A stretch of 64,000 nt of DNA from Isoetes taiwanensis. Its lineage: Eukaryota; Streptophyta; Lycopodiopsida; Isoetales; Isoetaceae. Position 1 is the stretch's first letter. Each line of letters starts with the position of its first letter. Made by a program: the position numbers and the translations under genes. The stretch covers positions 5,214,775 through 5,278,774 of the forward strand of contig JAJEKV010000013.1 of the NCBI GenBank assembly GCA_021234155.1. The letters run 5' to 3'. Below the pieces are notes generated by a model. That model was not told where the DNA came from and did not search any database. It was given only the letters and a program-made list of their open reading frames with translations. Shown here piece after piece: positions 34,396-46,078 of the stretch.

Positions 34396-37300
34396 CAATT
34401 TTGGGGGCCTTGTGCGACGAGATCTCTCGAGGGAGGATCCCCACCGTCCCCATCGGATCGGGAGATGTAACCCAGGAATAGCCCCTTTGGCTATGCACCC
34501 GGCGGGCCACCGGGTCCCAACACTTTTCAACCTACTCCGCAAAGTGTGCATGGAGGGGCGGATGGAGTGGACAACCCTAAGCCATGTTCCTATGCCGGCC
34601 CAATCCATTGTCATGATTCGCCCCTCGCGATCAACTCGAGACCCAAGCTAGTCGGCCATCCCCCCCGAGTCCGAGCCTTGGGTAGGAACTTCCTTTGTAT
34701 TGTGCTGATCTTTGTCTATGCAGATGTTGATGGGCCACCCTTCTCGAGGTGGATATATGATGTTATGTTACCGACGTATGTTTTACGCCCCGCAGCTAGG
34801 TAGGCCCCGAGGGAAGACGGGGTAAAATGACCTTCCTCTTCCCACCGTGGACTCTAGATGGTCATAGTGATATGTGGAGGGCTCAGACGCTGTGGAGTCG
34901 GAAGGGATGAACTCTGTTGGTATACGCGGGCATCGTGATAATGAGTAGGGGACATCACAGCCAGGGTTGCACTAGAGGTCGCGCTTGATTTATGCACTTG
35001 AACACTTCGCATGTGTCTCCGTAAGGTGAAAGAGCCTCACTTGCTTCTTGCACTTGGAAGCCCGCTACCGCCCGACATCGGAAGATTTCGTGACTCGCCC
35101 TCCGTAAAAGGACGAAGGTTATGCGCCATCAAAGTGCTTGGAGGCTTCGGACAAGCCGCCCCGTGAGGGTGACACCGTATTCATGGCAACTCCGGGATAG
35201 AAGAGCCGACGAGCCCCCGTCCCCTTCATCCAACCCCACGATATGCATGTGGATGGTGCCGATACGCCAGCCCCTCTACCTAGCGCATTTTATGGCAAAG
35301 AAAACTTCTACCGGGGAGTACATAGATGCCATTCCCAATCGCAGCCGATGACACCGCAAAATTGACAAAAGCACAATCAAAAGAGAAGCGCAAAGTCTCG
35401 TGCAACAAGCATGCATATGACAGATACTCTAGCCTAGCGGCAAGCCGTGATCCGCGGTTTCACCACCACCAAACCGTAGTCGAGGAGCACCGAAACGGGT
35501 TCAAGCAATGGCGGGGCAACAGAGTTCAATTGCTTGCTTGGTAGAGGAAATGCAGCCTCCATACCCAAATTGCTCAAGAGGCAAATTGGTTATCAAAAAC
35601 AAATAGGTCCAAAGATGGAGACCGCGCATAGAGCACTGGAAGATGGCCTTCGCTTAGTAAAGCCCCGAAAGGCGTATGATAAGAAGAGTCCCACCGACAT
35701 GCAAGCTCGCATAGATTCCTTTGTACCGCCATGGAAACCATGACACAGACAAGCAACGGTTGAGCAGAGACAATGGTAACCATCTCCCGCTTCGACCGAG
35801 GTATCGAGGAGGTCACATCGCGGATGAAAAGTCCGTGTCGCTTTTGAAGAGAGTCACACAATTGAGAGCCCTTCAAAGTAGGGTCGAGACACAAGAAGTG
35901 GGTGCAATGAACCCTATTCGCTTTGCGTAAACCGGAGCATATATCTCAAGCAGCCCAAGATCTAAGATGCACAAGGCACCCAAAAATTTAACCACTATAA
36001 TAAACCATCAAAAACCCCCACGTATGTGGTTTCTTATGCTAAAAATTTATTCTTAGTAAAACACATAGCATAGTGGTTTTTATAACTCATACGATGGGTT
36101 TGTCATGTTAGTTTTATGTTATACCGCGGGTTTACTAAAACCAATATTAGCTTATTACATGGCTTCTAGTATCAATGGTGGTCATTCATGTTAGTTTTCT
36201 ACTTGTAGCATGATTTATTAAATCGACAATGGCTTGTAGCATGGTTTTTGACATCAGCTTTAAATATGGCAATGGTTGTTTGTGTTGGTTTTTCATTGTC
36301 ACATGGCTTATAGAAGTTGAAGTATTCTATAACGTGGTTTTTTATACAAATTTAAACACCGCTAGTGTTTAATCATGCTAGTTCTAATATAAAAATGCAT
36401 GTTTTATAATGGTCATGTTTGTAGCATGGTTTTCAATATTGAGTTTATTGTCATGGTAATTATTTATAGTTATCACCTAATAGGATGTGGATATTCATAG
36501 TGGTTACTCATAAGGCACCCAAAACACAATTGTCATAATTAACCGCTATGAAAAAACATTACGATATGGTCTTTTGTATTTTCTATTTTTTTTGAAGGAC
36601 ATTATACTTTACTTAAATATCAAGCAAACTAGTACATGTGAAAATACAAAGGTGTCTTTTGTGCAGGTTTTATTATTGTTTGGTCTTTTTAATTTGTTTT
36701 TGCATCTTTAGCATATACTATAGTTATTTTCAAGAACTATACGTGTTTTTGCATTCACACTTGTTACATTTTCTAGCAAAAGGTTTATAATATGGCTTTC
36801 ATTTTTTTCAATACCAATTTAATTAATTTTCCATGCTTAAATTTGTATTAAGAAGAATGAGAATGATTTTTTTAAGGTAAATGTCCTAATATAATGATAT
36901 TTGAAAGATGGAAATTATTCTAGAGATGATTTTGTTTAATTTTATAGTGACTCAAGATAGCTTCAACTACAAATATCCTTTGTGACGATGCCTCTTCCTT
37001 GCATAACCATGCATTTTCCCCTTTTAAATGCCTTGGGCATTTGCATGTTATTTTGAAGCTCTGCGCTAGCCATGCCATGGATTAAAAGGGAAACAAACCC
37101 ATGATACAAGATCCGCAATGTACCATAGCATTGACTTTACTCCGGTATGCCATCAGATTGGGAGAGGAATTTAGGGATTAATGGAAACTTTAAATCAGGC
37201 TGATGTCATCAAGTTGGCGTAAGTTTTCGATTATCTCTTTTGTTTTTCCTTCGTAGTTGGTTTGTTCGGGAGAGTTAGCTTTGGCCAACACCGACATCTT

Positions 37301-39358
37301 GAGGAGTAGGGTCGCGGACGCAGGGCAAAGGAGCAAAACTACCGGAGTTGAGAATGGATGAGCTAGGCTTTTCAATTTGAAATGAGTCCTGCGAACTATT
37401 TTGGTAATGAAGCCTTCGGCTTCTTTATGAAGTTTTCTCAATTTTAGCGAGTTGTCGCAATTTTCCTTTGTCTTTTTGTGAGGCTTTTTGGATTTCTTTT
37501 TGAGAGGGGTGATTCCTATTTATTCATTTCAAGTTTCGGCAGTAATAGATAGCTAGGAAATAGTTAGTTTGTTTCATGGCTCTGCTTTAACTATGGGACA
37601 TGGAATGCCATTTTGAACTCCTCCGTTAAAACTAAAGACCATGTGTTTTATTTCTTCTACCAAAGTTAGATAGAAGAAGACCGCGGAATGCTTGTCTTGG
37701 TCTTGAGGTGCTTGTGGTCGTACCATGAGTTATGAGAAGTTTATTGAGTTTATCAATTGAAGCATGGTGCTTCTCAAATGTAGTCTTGCCAATTTGGTAG
37801 GGGGTTGAATCCTCATAAAAGAGTCCTTGATTTTTCCAACATTTAAAACTATGTTCTATTTGTGCTCTTAAGCAGGTCCGGTTGGGTGCCCGCTAAAGTT
37901 TCTTGCAAATAAGGTGAGATGGTTGTAACTTATTATATTAGTTTTTTCCCTTCAAGGAATTGTTGTAGAGAAGCTTACAAGGAGCACATATGAACATGCT
38001 CCTTTGTTGTAATGTTTCGTGAATCATTAATGCTTTTTTGAATTTTATTTTCGGTTGTTTCTTTAACGAATTTGCATAAGCTTAATTGATGGGAAGTTGT
38101 CAATTGATATGAACTTGTGTTTTTAATGTATAAGTTCTGGTAGACTGTGTTGTATGTAGCAGAGGACTTGTTCACATGTGCAAAAGCATCCCTTTGCTTC
38201 ATGATTGAATATATGGTTGATTCGCATCCTATGATTTGTAAATCATAGGGTGTATGGAAATCTGAGTTTGACGCCATCTTGGTTTTGGGGAGACGGCCAG
38301 GGTTGACCATATAGAGTATTGGTTGGAATATTCCATGGTCCACATGAGACGAGTATTCTAGATGTGCATTTCCACATCACGCACAAACACAACAGCAAGT
38401 CCAAGCCATCGCACATGGACTCCGACCCCGGAGATTCTGCACTTATGCAATATTTCCACATGCTTTAGATGTCCTCATAACCATATTTCCTAGACATTAT
38501 CATGTATGATAGCAATACCAAGCTAAAATAGCTCATATGCAAATCCTATGCATTATCTTTTACATGTGCATCACAAATACCATACCCATGCCAGATTAGT
38601 ATATTCATATGGGTATAATGATATAAATATGTATAACAATCATAATCACATAACATTTCCAAATATTACCCTTAGTTCCATACTAACAAGCTTGGGTCAT
38701 GGATTTCCCAGATTCATGTCTAGTTTATAACTATTAAGTCATACCTTGGCAAATTTATGCTTTCCAGCCTCTTTCTCCCCCATAGAGAAAGATTACAACT
38801 TCCACGTTACATTATCAACGTTTTTAGATATAAAGTAAGTTTCCCTTTTTATATTTCCGTTACTCAAGTTTTATATTAATATTCTTTTAACAAAAACACC
38901 ATGGCTTCACATTAAGTTACTTAATTTAAGGTGCGGATATTAGCTTAGTATTTACTATCCTCTAGCAACGTCTAGCCCGCATCGTAACCTTAGCCGTTGT
39001 GGTATCATCCATGGTCTCTTAATTTAACCCTAACATTGCTATTTCTTTTTAATGTTATTCTTATCCTAACATTGTTGTTAAATATTTCTTAACCTTAGCT
39101 TCTAGTCTTTTTATTGCTCCTGTGATTTTTTTTTTGTCCGGCTTCCTCTTCGACCTAACAACAGCCACGACCATAACAGCCAAGGAAGGCATCGAAGCCT
39201 TCTGTTTCCTTCTTGAATCAGCCCTCCTCGAGGCCTAAGAACCCAAATCGGCCCCTGGTGGCCTCGGGCCCGACCATTCCAGTCGTTTTGGCTCATGGCG
39301 ACCCTGTTCTACAGCTCCAACTCCGGCTATGGAATTTTTTTGAGGTTTGATAATCATA

Positions 39359-39745
39359 TTTATGAAATCACCGTTGTTGTATGCATCTCGCATTCAAGGA
39401 ATGATGCTACGGGGATCTTTCATGTTTCGCTTGAGCCATCTACCTTTAATAGAACTCATGATGTCTCATATCTCTTTGCTCATTTCAAAGGATACATTTC
39501 AATCGGTAAGCTACGCATTGAACCTATTCCCTAGTTCTATTTTATAGCTATTTATGAAATCGATTGTTGTTGTATGCATCTCGGTCAAGGAATGATGCTA
39601 CAAGATCTCTCATGTTTCCGTTTGGGCCACATATACTTTAATGGAACTCATGATGTCGTGATATCTCTTTGCTCATTTCCAAAGGATACATTTCAATTCG
39701 GTAGCATAGATTGAACCTATACATGTAGTTCTATTTTATAGTCAT
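39359..39745 (+). repeat. ~195 bp tandem duplication inside the TIR element
   Basis: Two units starting TTTATGAAATC and sharing GTTGTATGCATCTCG, AAGGAATGATGCTAC, GGAACTCATGATGTC / AGAACTCATGATGTC, AAAGGATACATTTCAAT and TAGTTCTATTTTATAG. They differ by many small indels, so the duplication is not recent. Confidence 0.85.
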
Positions 39746-40812
39746 GCGCAAAATGTGATAGGAGCGGAACAATCAAAGATTTATAGCTCTATTTTAACGC
39801 AATAAAAGATTAAGGGATATTTTATCCCAATAGATCGTCTTGAGATGCATGCATCTTGTTCTTATTCTAGAACTTATATGTTCCGTAGGGTTGTTACCCT
39901 TTTGCTCGACGCTCCCTTTGGTAAGCAGCCAAAGTTTAGGTATCTGGGCTGAGCTTTATCTTTGCATGCCTTTTTCATCTTCCATGCTTGTGGCTAACTT
40001 TCGGAAAACCGGTTTATTTGTTCTTCAAAGTGTTTACCTGCAGCTTCGGCGTTATAAAATTTGATTTGACTTAGCAACATGCTAGATGGAGCTCTGGGGA
40101 TGAAATGCTACAGATGGCTCGATTTTCTATGACGTATGCTTTTATGATATTTATGTTTTATTTACAAGATATGCTGGCATTTGCATTTGTTAAATCATGT
40201 GATTCATGCTATATTGATTCGTTCGTGATGAGAAAGTAAAAGCGGACCGGTTTTGCAATGGGGCGGAGTTAAGCGTCAACCATCTTGCGGGCTGGTAACA
40301 ATGCTTAACAAGTAGGATGATGTTGAGATGATTATGCCTATGTTTTAGAGAGTTTATGACAAAGCAAAGGCCACCTATTTTGGTGTCTTTTGATATGCCA
40401 AGGTGCACTTCTCCTTCTCTTCTCCATCATTCATGTTTTAAATACCATGTATGATATTGTAATCTATGTGTTCTAGGTTCGGAAGGATTAGCCATTTCCT
40501 TGATAGTATTGGGTGATGCAGTTTTGACATTGTCAGCCTGTTCTTGCCCTTGCTTCTTTTATACTAGAATTTTCGTTGGAGTTGCGGACTTTCGGAGGCG
40601 ATATGCATATGGGATTTGGAGTTTTACTTAATTGGTGGCAAATGCAAATTTGATTGCAAATTTGATTTCTTGTTAAGTTTTGAAGCTTCAAATTAAAGTA
40701 ACATGGAATAGTTTTTGAAAAATTGTTGGGAGGATTCAAAGCTGAAAATGATTTCTGAAGTGGCTTCTTTAGGGATATTTTGCTACTTATATCTATGGGG
40801 ATAATGGTTTAA

Positions 40813-40831
40813 CCAAGGTTCGAATCCTTGG
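40813..40831 (+). other. tRNA-like T-arm followed by T-run
   Basis: CCAAGGTTCGAATCCTTGG folds as a perfect T-arm with a canonical B-box (GGTTCGAATCC), and a run of ten Ts ending at 40850 could act as a pol III terminator. No complete cloverleaf fits upstream. A decayed tRNA-derived SINE is the simplest explanation. Confidence 0.35.
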
Positions 40832-42599
40832 AGCTTCTTTTATTTTTTTTTGTTATGAAAAATACCATTTGTAATGGCAATTTCTATTGGTGTATTGGGT
40901 TTTATGACATTGGCAAAATTACCTAATTACCAATGATTGAGACTACATGCCTGCACTAAGAACCATTGCATGCTATCATATAGAATTATACGGTGTTAAT
41001 AAATTAACTTAGAATGCTTTGGTAGATAAAGCACTAGTGATCTATAACACTGAATACATTATGCATTCTAGTGAAGACCCTATATGGTTTGCATGCATAA
41101 AAATGGGAAGGCTTTAGACTATAAAACATATGCTGCTTTAGTCATTTTAACCCTTATGGCTGCACTTTAACCCCATATGGTTTGCACACATAAAAGTGGG
41201 AAGGCTTTTAGACCATTAACCATATGCAACCGGTTTAATTTTTAACACAATGCAAACCATATAAATTTATCACAATACTTAGCCACCCTAATTTGCACTC
41301 TAAGAACCACATTGTATAACGCCATATCAAAACCGAGTCTCATTACCACCACCTTATACCATATTAAGAAACTATACACATGAACCAATTATATTAAACA
41401 ACAAATTAATAAACATGTTAGAAAACCATATCATTGAACACCATAACTTTGAATCGTTGATAATTACTTTGTAAAAATACCACATTAATAAAGCATATAA
41501 AGAAACCACATACTTTAGCCACGCAATGTTTTTAATGATATCAACCCACAAAGATGCATTGGTTATTTTCAACGGTTTTTATGTATAACCAATGAAAAAC
41601 CCGTAGTGGTTTTATTTTTGGGTGCCTTGTGATGCAGGAGCGAGGGCGTACCATTGCTGAACAAGGCAAGGGCCTCAATGCGGACACTCATGAGCAATTG
41701 CAACGGTGCATGCATGAATTGACAAGGCAAAGAATTTCAGCAGGAGCTAAGCTCCCCTGCTTGAAAGGAGAGACCACTATACTTTCCGCCACGGCGGTCC
41801 CACCTACCTAAGAGTCTCATAAGGCCGCCGGGCCGTCTACCATCGCACCCCCAAGCCGCTCCATGCCACCCCGCCCCAATGTAGGCCCGCGGCCTATGCC
41901 CCGCCGACAACAAACAACTCTGTTGTGCCGGGCGTGATTGACCCAACAAATGAGAGCTCCAAGAGCTAAGACGGAGAAGCTACAATGTGGTGGTACGTGG
42001 CGATGAAGAGGCGGGGAGGACCTCATTGATCGACTCCAAATGTTGATTCTTGCTCGAATGACATTCCCCATGCCCGGTAAACATTATTAGGGCGAGGCAC
42101 GCCATGGCGTCCAAACACCCGGGCCCATCCACGGGTGGTCACGCGTTCCAGCATCGATCTCGCCAGTGAAAGCAGCCATCCTGCGCGCCCGGGGTAGGCA
42201 GCTAAAGGAACTGCCCTCAGATGTTGACCGAGACCGAGCCCGCCCAACAAGAAGACCGCTTAACCACGAGTTGGCCAAAGTTAAAAGCATTCGCATGGGA
42301 GGAGCTGCGGGATCGATTCGGGGCAAGATGCAAATTTTCAGGCCATGAATGCCGCTACTCTAATCTTGCTAACCCTCCAGCACCCTGCCAGCCAATCGCC
42401 AAGCCGCCTAGCCGCCGCATTCCTCGCCAAGTTGCCTGCCCTGGTTGCTTTCGCGACATCTCCCGGGCTGCTTCCATTTCTGCCACCGTCCCTTCCATTT
42501 GTTGCTTAATCTAATCCCCACCTCACCCTCGCCAACAAATAGGAATTGTGCCTCGCATGGTCTCCCCGGAATTGCCGGGGCTTCCCATGGCGTAAGGGA

Positions 42600-43120
42600 G
42601 ATAGTCTCAACTTCGGTTGCCGCAAACATGGATCTCATCTTCCTCAGCATGGAAACATGGGAGCATGCGGGACCAGATAATACCCGACTTGCTAGGATAT
42701 CGCCACTACTCAATCTTCAATGATTGCACAGAAAGCGGGGGCATGGGGGTTGCCCGCTACTACCGAACAACCTTGGCACAATCAATCTCCTTGTTCAAGA
42801 CAGGACAAGCACAACCGTACTGTGGGTGTGTGTGCAAACCGCAAGAGCTTGCACCCCTCTTTGTGGCGTACCGCTACTTTCCACATGCGAAGCAACTTCT
42901 ATCACACCCACTTCGGATGTGGATAGGCTGGACCCCTATGTCGATCTATATGATGATATACAAAGCAGATAAGCGGTTGGGTAGTGTCATACACCTTGGA
43001 GACTTCAATGCGCCGCACCGGGTAGAACAACCTATGAGATTTGATCCCTTTGATCGATGATATATTGCGGTTGCATCCCGCGAAGGAGCTTGGCCCGCGG
43101 ACATCGATGACAATCGTCAC
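42600..43120 (+). pseudogene. LINE endonuclease domain fragment
   Basis: The 147-codon frame at 42617-43060 holds GGMGVARYYRTTLAQSISLF and, near the end, VIHLGDFNAPHRVEQP, the GDFNA motif of the apurinic-endonuclease-like domain of LINEs that nicks the target. Overlapping frames supply DPYVDLYDDIQ. Frame changes occur at about 42850 and 43060. The early catalytic motifs of the domain are not readable. Non-functional. Confidence 0.82.
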
Positions 43121-43905
43121 GCGCTATGGTCGACAGTTGCTTTTGCTCTGCAAATTATCTTTGACCGGTAATCTGCAATGGATCGCACAGTGGCCTTCCA
43201 CACCGCAAGAGCACTTGTAGGCGTGGAAAACCGGGGGCGGATCTAGTGTGGTGGACTATGTGTTGGTGCCCGAGCAAGATATGCATGTCATCAAGCACTT
43301 TCGTGTGGGAACAACTAATAGGGATGAAGAGATCGACTCGCACCACTTACCACTTTACTTGAAGTTGGCTTGACAGTTGTGCGAACCCCTGCAACAACTC
43401 CTCATATGCCTCACCATGCGATTGGATTATGAACATGCGAGGAGCTTATGCCCAGATGCTTATAGATGACCTCGCGAAATTTTGCAATATCCTACACTAG
43501 AGCAACCGTACATGCCTACCGACCCGATGTGCCTAGGATTACTTGCAGCGTAGAGGTGCTTTTGGGATAAGCCGCCAGCCGGCGCACCTCCTCCGAGAAC
43601 ACAACCTTCCCACGTAATCAATGGTTTGATGCGAGTGCAAGGAACACAAACGATGGCTCAGCCAAGTCACGCACCACGCTTTTACGCCCACATGCGGTGA
43701 CAAGACCGCATCTTCCTTAAAGCTAAGAAAGCCGTACATTCGCAATGCATCAAAGGAAAATGTTTTACCTCCCGGAACGTCACCCGGGACCTTCCGGCGG
43801 CGGTTCTTAGAAAGCCAAGATAGCCCACGTGGAATATCACTCCCGAAAGCGGTGGAGGCAATACTTTAACAGCGGCTATCGACCCTCGGGGTGCACATGC
43901 GGCGT
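43120..43905 (+). pseudogene. LINE linker between endonuclease and RT, decayed
   Basis: Short + frames read pieces such as DYVLVPEQDMHVIKHF near 43252-43300, which fits the end of the endonuclease domain (the catalytic SDH-like region, here DSHHLP). The rest is GC-rich broken coding DNA. Long minus-strand frames (for example 43682-44287) are shadows. Confidence 0.6.
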
Positions 43906-44910
43906 ACCCTTGCAAGAAGGCCCGGTGGCTGGAAATCACAGATTCGGACGTGGAACAAGGCTTACGGCGTCTTGCCAATGGGAAAGCCCCAGACTTGGAT
44001 GGTATGCAGGCGTAATTGCTTAAGTGGGCGTGGCCGTCCATAATACCGATCTTGTCGCCTTTGTTCAATAAGGCATTACAGAAGGCTTCCCGCCGCAGTG
44101 GACCAATAGCGAGTTGTTCCCATCTATAAGGCGGTGACCCATTAATCGCCCGATACCCAATCACCGAACAATCATGGTCAGTTCGGTATTTGCAAACCGC
44201 TTTGGGATTCTCGAAAGCAGAAATTTGGCGGCAGAGTAGGCAAAGAGAGGTGCGGGCCCTCACCCGAGCGGGATTCTCGCCTGGCACTCAACCATTGACC
44301 ACATCTTCACGCTCGCGAACTCTGATTGAAGACAAGAGGAACCGCCGGGGATCTATATTGCTTTGTGGATTTTGCGAAAGTGCGTTTGACAATCGCGGCT
44401 CGGGGAAAACTATGGGCAAGACTGCAATAGCCGGGGTTCCTTTAGATTTGCGCAATGCGATTAAGGCTATATATGAAAGATGCTCGTCATTGGGTTCTGC
44501 GGCACAAGCCAACCATTTGATAGTAGTATCCGGGTTCGTCGGGGATGCCCTCTCTCCCCAACATTGTTTGGGCTTTACATTGATCAATTGGAGAGCCGGC
44601 TTTGCTGATAATGGGGGGCGATGGAGCTCACCTTCTCTATCGATCATCGACAGCTTAATATATGTGATGTGGACCTCCTAGCTTACACACCAGCAGAGAC
44701 ATGCAACGACATCTCACATTCTCGCCAAGCGACCGATATGCACGCCAACCCTGGCCAAGACTAAGGTGGTTTTCATATCATCTTCACGCCACCGAGGGTC
44801 CCCTCCTTCAGCCACCAAGGCCATAATGTGGAAGTTGCATCCACATACAAGTATTTGGGAGTGGAGTTTCCTTCTACTATGCAATTGACACATCCATACG
44901 ACTACGAGTG
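43906..44910 (+). pseudogene. LINE reverse transcriptase fragment
   Basis: Readable pieces in order: LRRLANGKAPDLDGMQAE (about 43955-44010), the usual start of LINE RT; AGFSPG... and TLIEDKRNR (about 44269-44340), matching the QAGFxxxxST..HI..L region; LLCGFCESAFDN (44359-44394), the degraded first-Asp motif usually FVDFxKAFD; DVDLLAYT (about 44665-44690), the degraded second Asp motif; and STYKYLGVEF (about 44844-44875). Each lies in a different frame. The catalytic aspartates are not preserved. Confidence 0.82.
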
Positions 44911-46004
44911 ACAAAAGGCCGGAAGGCACTATATGCAATGCAAAACAATAGTCATAGAGCCGAGTTGTATGATTGGGCCCATCACCACACCTGCTCAAGG
45001 TCTTAGTAGAGCCCGCCCTTTATACCTTGGGTGGAAGTATGGGGCCCAAGAGGTATCACTTGCTACTTGAATGACTTGGAGCAGTCCGGAAAGCCTTCTT
45101 AGTACAAGCACTAGGGGTGAAGTCCACAGTCCCATATCAAATTCTACCGCAGAAGGCGGATTCTTGCCTCTTGAGGGGGCCCTTTGATCGCCATTATCTA
45201 TTTTCGGAAGGTGGTCAATATGGATGATGCCTCGCCTCCCTAAACTAGCTTATATCATGGCAATGGGGCCGCAGCTTTTCAAGGCCCTCTTTGGAGGGAA
45301 AAGAGAGCTCAATGGTTGGCTAGATGGAATGTGCGGGAGCACAAAATACATGTGCAAACAGAGGCGATCGCCATAGCTTGAGGCAATATCTTGACGCTTG
45401 CTTCCTCGGCAAGCTTTGGGATGCCAATGCCCTTGAACATGTCAAGACAAAGACACTATCGGGCCACATAAATCCCACATTGAAACGAGGCCCGCAATGC
45501 TACCCGCGTACCCACTTGCCCATGAGAAGCGACTCATTGCCTCCATTCGCGACAGGGGGCACATCATCTTCGAATTGAGACAGCGGATGGATTGGTGAGC
45601 CACGCCAGACGTGCCTCGTCAATGCCGCCAAATGGGAGTCATTGAGGATGAATCTCATACCCTTCAAAGTTGCCTCAGCATATGATCAAATTCGGACGCT
45701 ATCTTTGCCGAGTTGGTCGGGCCCTCGCCAGCCGTTATATTTGAGCACAAAGCATCTCAGACGCGTGTCGGGATCATACCTTCGAGGAGGTTATGGACAT
45801 ATGCGAGATCGGCTATGTCCCGGGCACACACTTGACATGTATATATACATTGATGTATACTTGTGCGGTTTGATAAAGATTCTTATTACTGCCACGGTTT
45901 TCCCTCAAAACCCCTTCGGGGGGGGGTTTTAACCCGACAAGAATAAGTTTGTTAAGCTCCTTGTGGGTCCCATAGGCCGATTGGCCTCAGTGGACGATAA
46001 AAAA
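44911..46004 (+). pseudogene. LINE post-RT region and 3' untranslated region
   Basis: Broken frames corresponding to the region after the palm, then about 170 bases of 3' untranslated sequence (45835-46004) shared with the other LINE ends. The shared part includes a hairpin-like AAAACCCCTTCGGGGGGGGGTTTT and GGGTCCCATAGGCCGATTGG. Confidence 0.65.
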
Positions 46005-46078
46005 TCATTCTCATTCTCATTCTCATTCTCATTCTCATTCTCATTCTCATTCTCATTCTCATTCTCATTCTCATTCTA
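46005..46078 (+). repeat. (CATTCT)n microsatellite, LINE 3' tail
   Basis: About 12 hexamer units follow directly on the LINE 3' terminus ...GTGGACGATAAAAAAT. Many non-LTR elements end in a short tandem repeat produced during target-primed synthesis. Confidence 0.9.

Larger units (their letters stand above)
35971..41630. mobile_element. 5.66 kb terminal-inverted-repeat element
   Basis: The ends are ACAAGGCACCCAAAAAT...ACCACTA and its inverse, about 26 bp with few mismatches. GATGC occurs immediately outside both ends (35966-35970 and 41631-41635), a clean 5 bp target duplication. The 500 bp inside the left end repeats words such as CATGGTTTT and TAGTGGTTT, and the right end has inverse words (ACCATAT), typical subterminal binding-site clusters. 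A second, internal end-like sequence, ATAAGGCACCCAAAACACAA, lies at 36511. No transposase frame is recognisable; frames at 37190-37441 and 37975-38461 (minus) are unassigned. The superfamily is unclear. Confidence 0.82.
34400..46078 (+). mobile_element. LINE interrupted by a TIR element
   Basis: Two GC-rich, once-coding blocks (34400-35970 and 41636-46078) flank a 5.66 kb terminal-inverted-repeat element. Removing that element and one copy of the 5 bp target duplication joins them into one sequence of about 6.0 kb. The right block holds, in order, an apurinic-type endonuclease, RT, post-RT region, 3' untranslated region and a microsatellite tail. The left block has frames rich in charged residues (for example KLTKAQSKEKRKVSCNKHAYDRY at 35354-35420), plausible for ORF1. 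Every domain is broken by frameshifts. The 5' limit is uncertain. Confidence 0.75.

Noticed and set aside
39510-39532. Sequence resembling the family T terminus (TTGAACCTATTCCC)
   Set aside because: It falls inside a tandem duplication, no partner terminus exists, and the second copy differs; a chance match.
43682-44287. A 201-codon minus-strand frame
   Set aside because: It is antisense to the LINE RT coding block and shows no domain; the length comes from the GC-rich strand bias.
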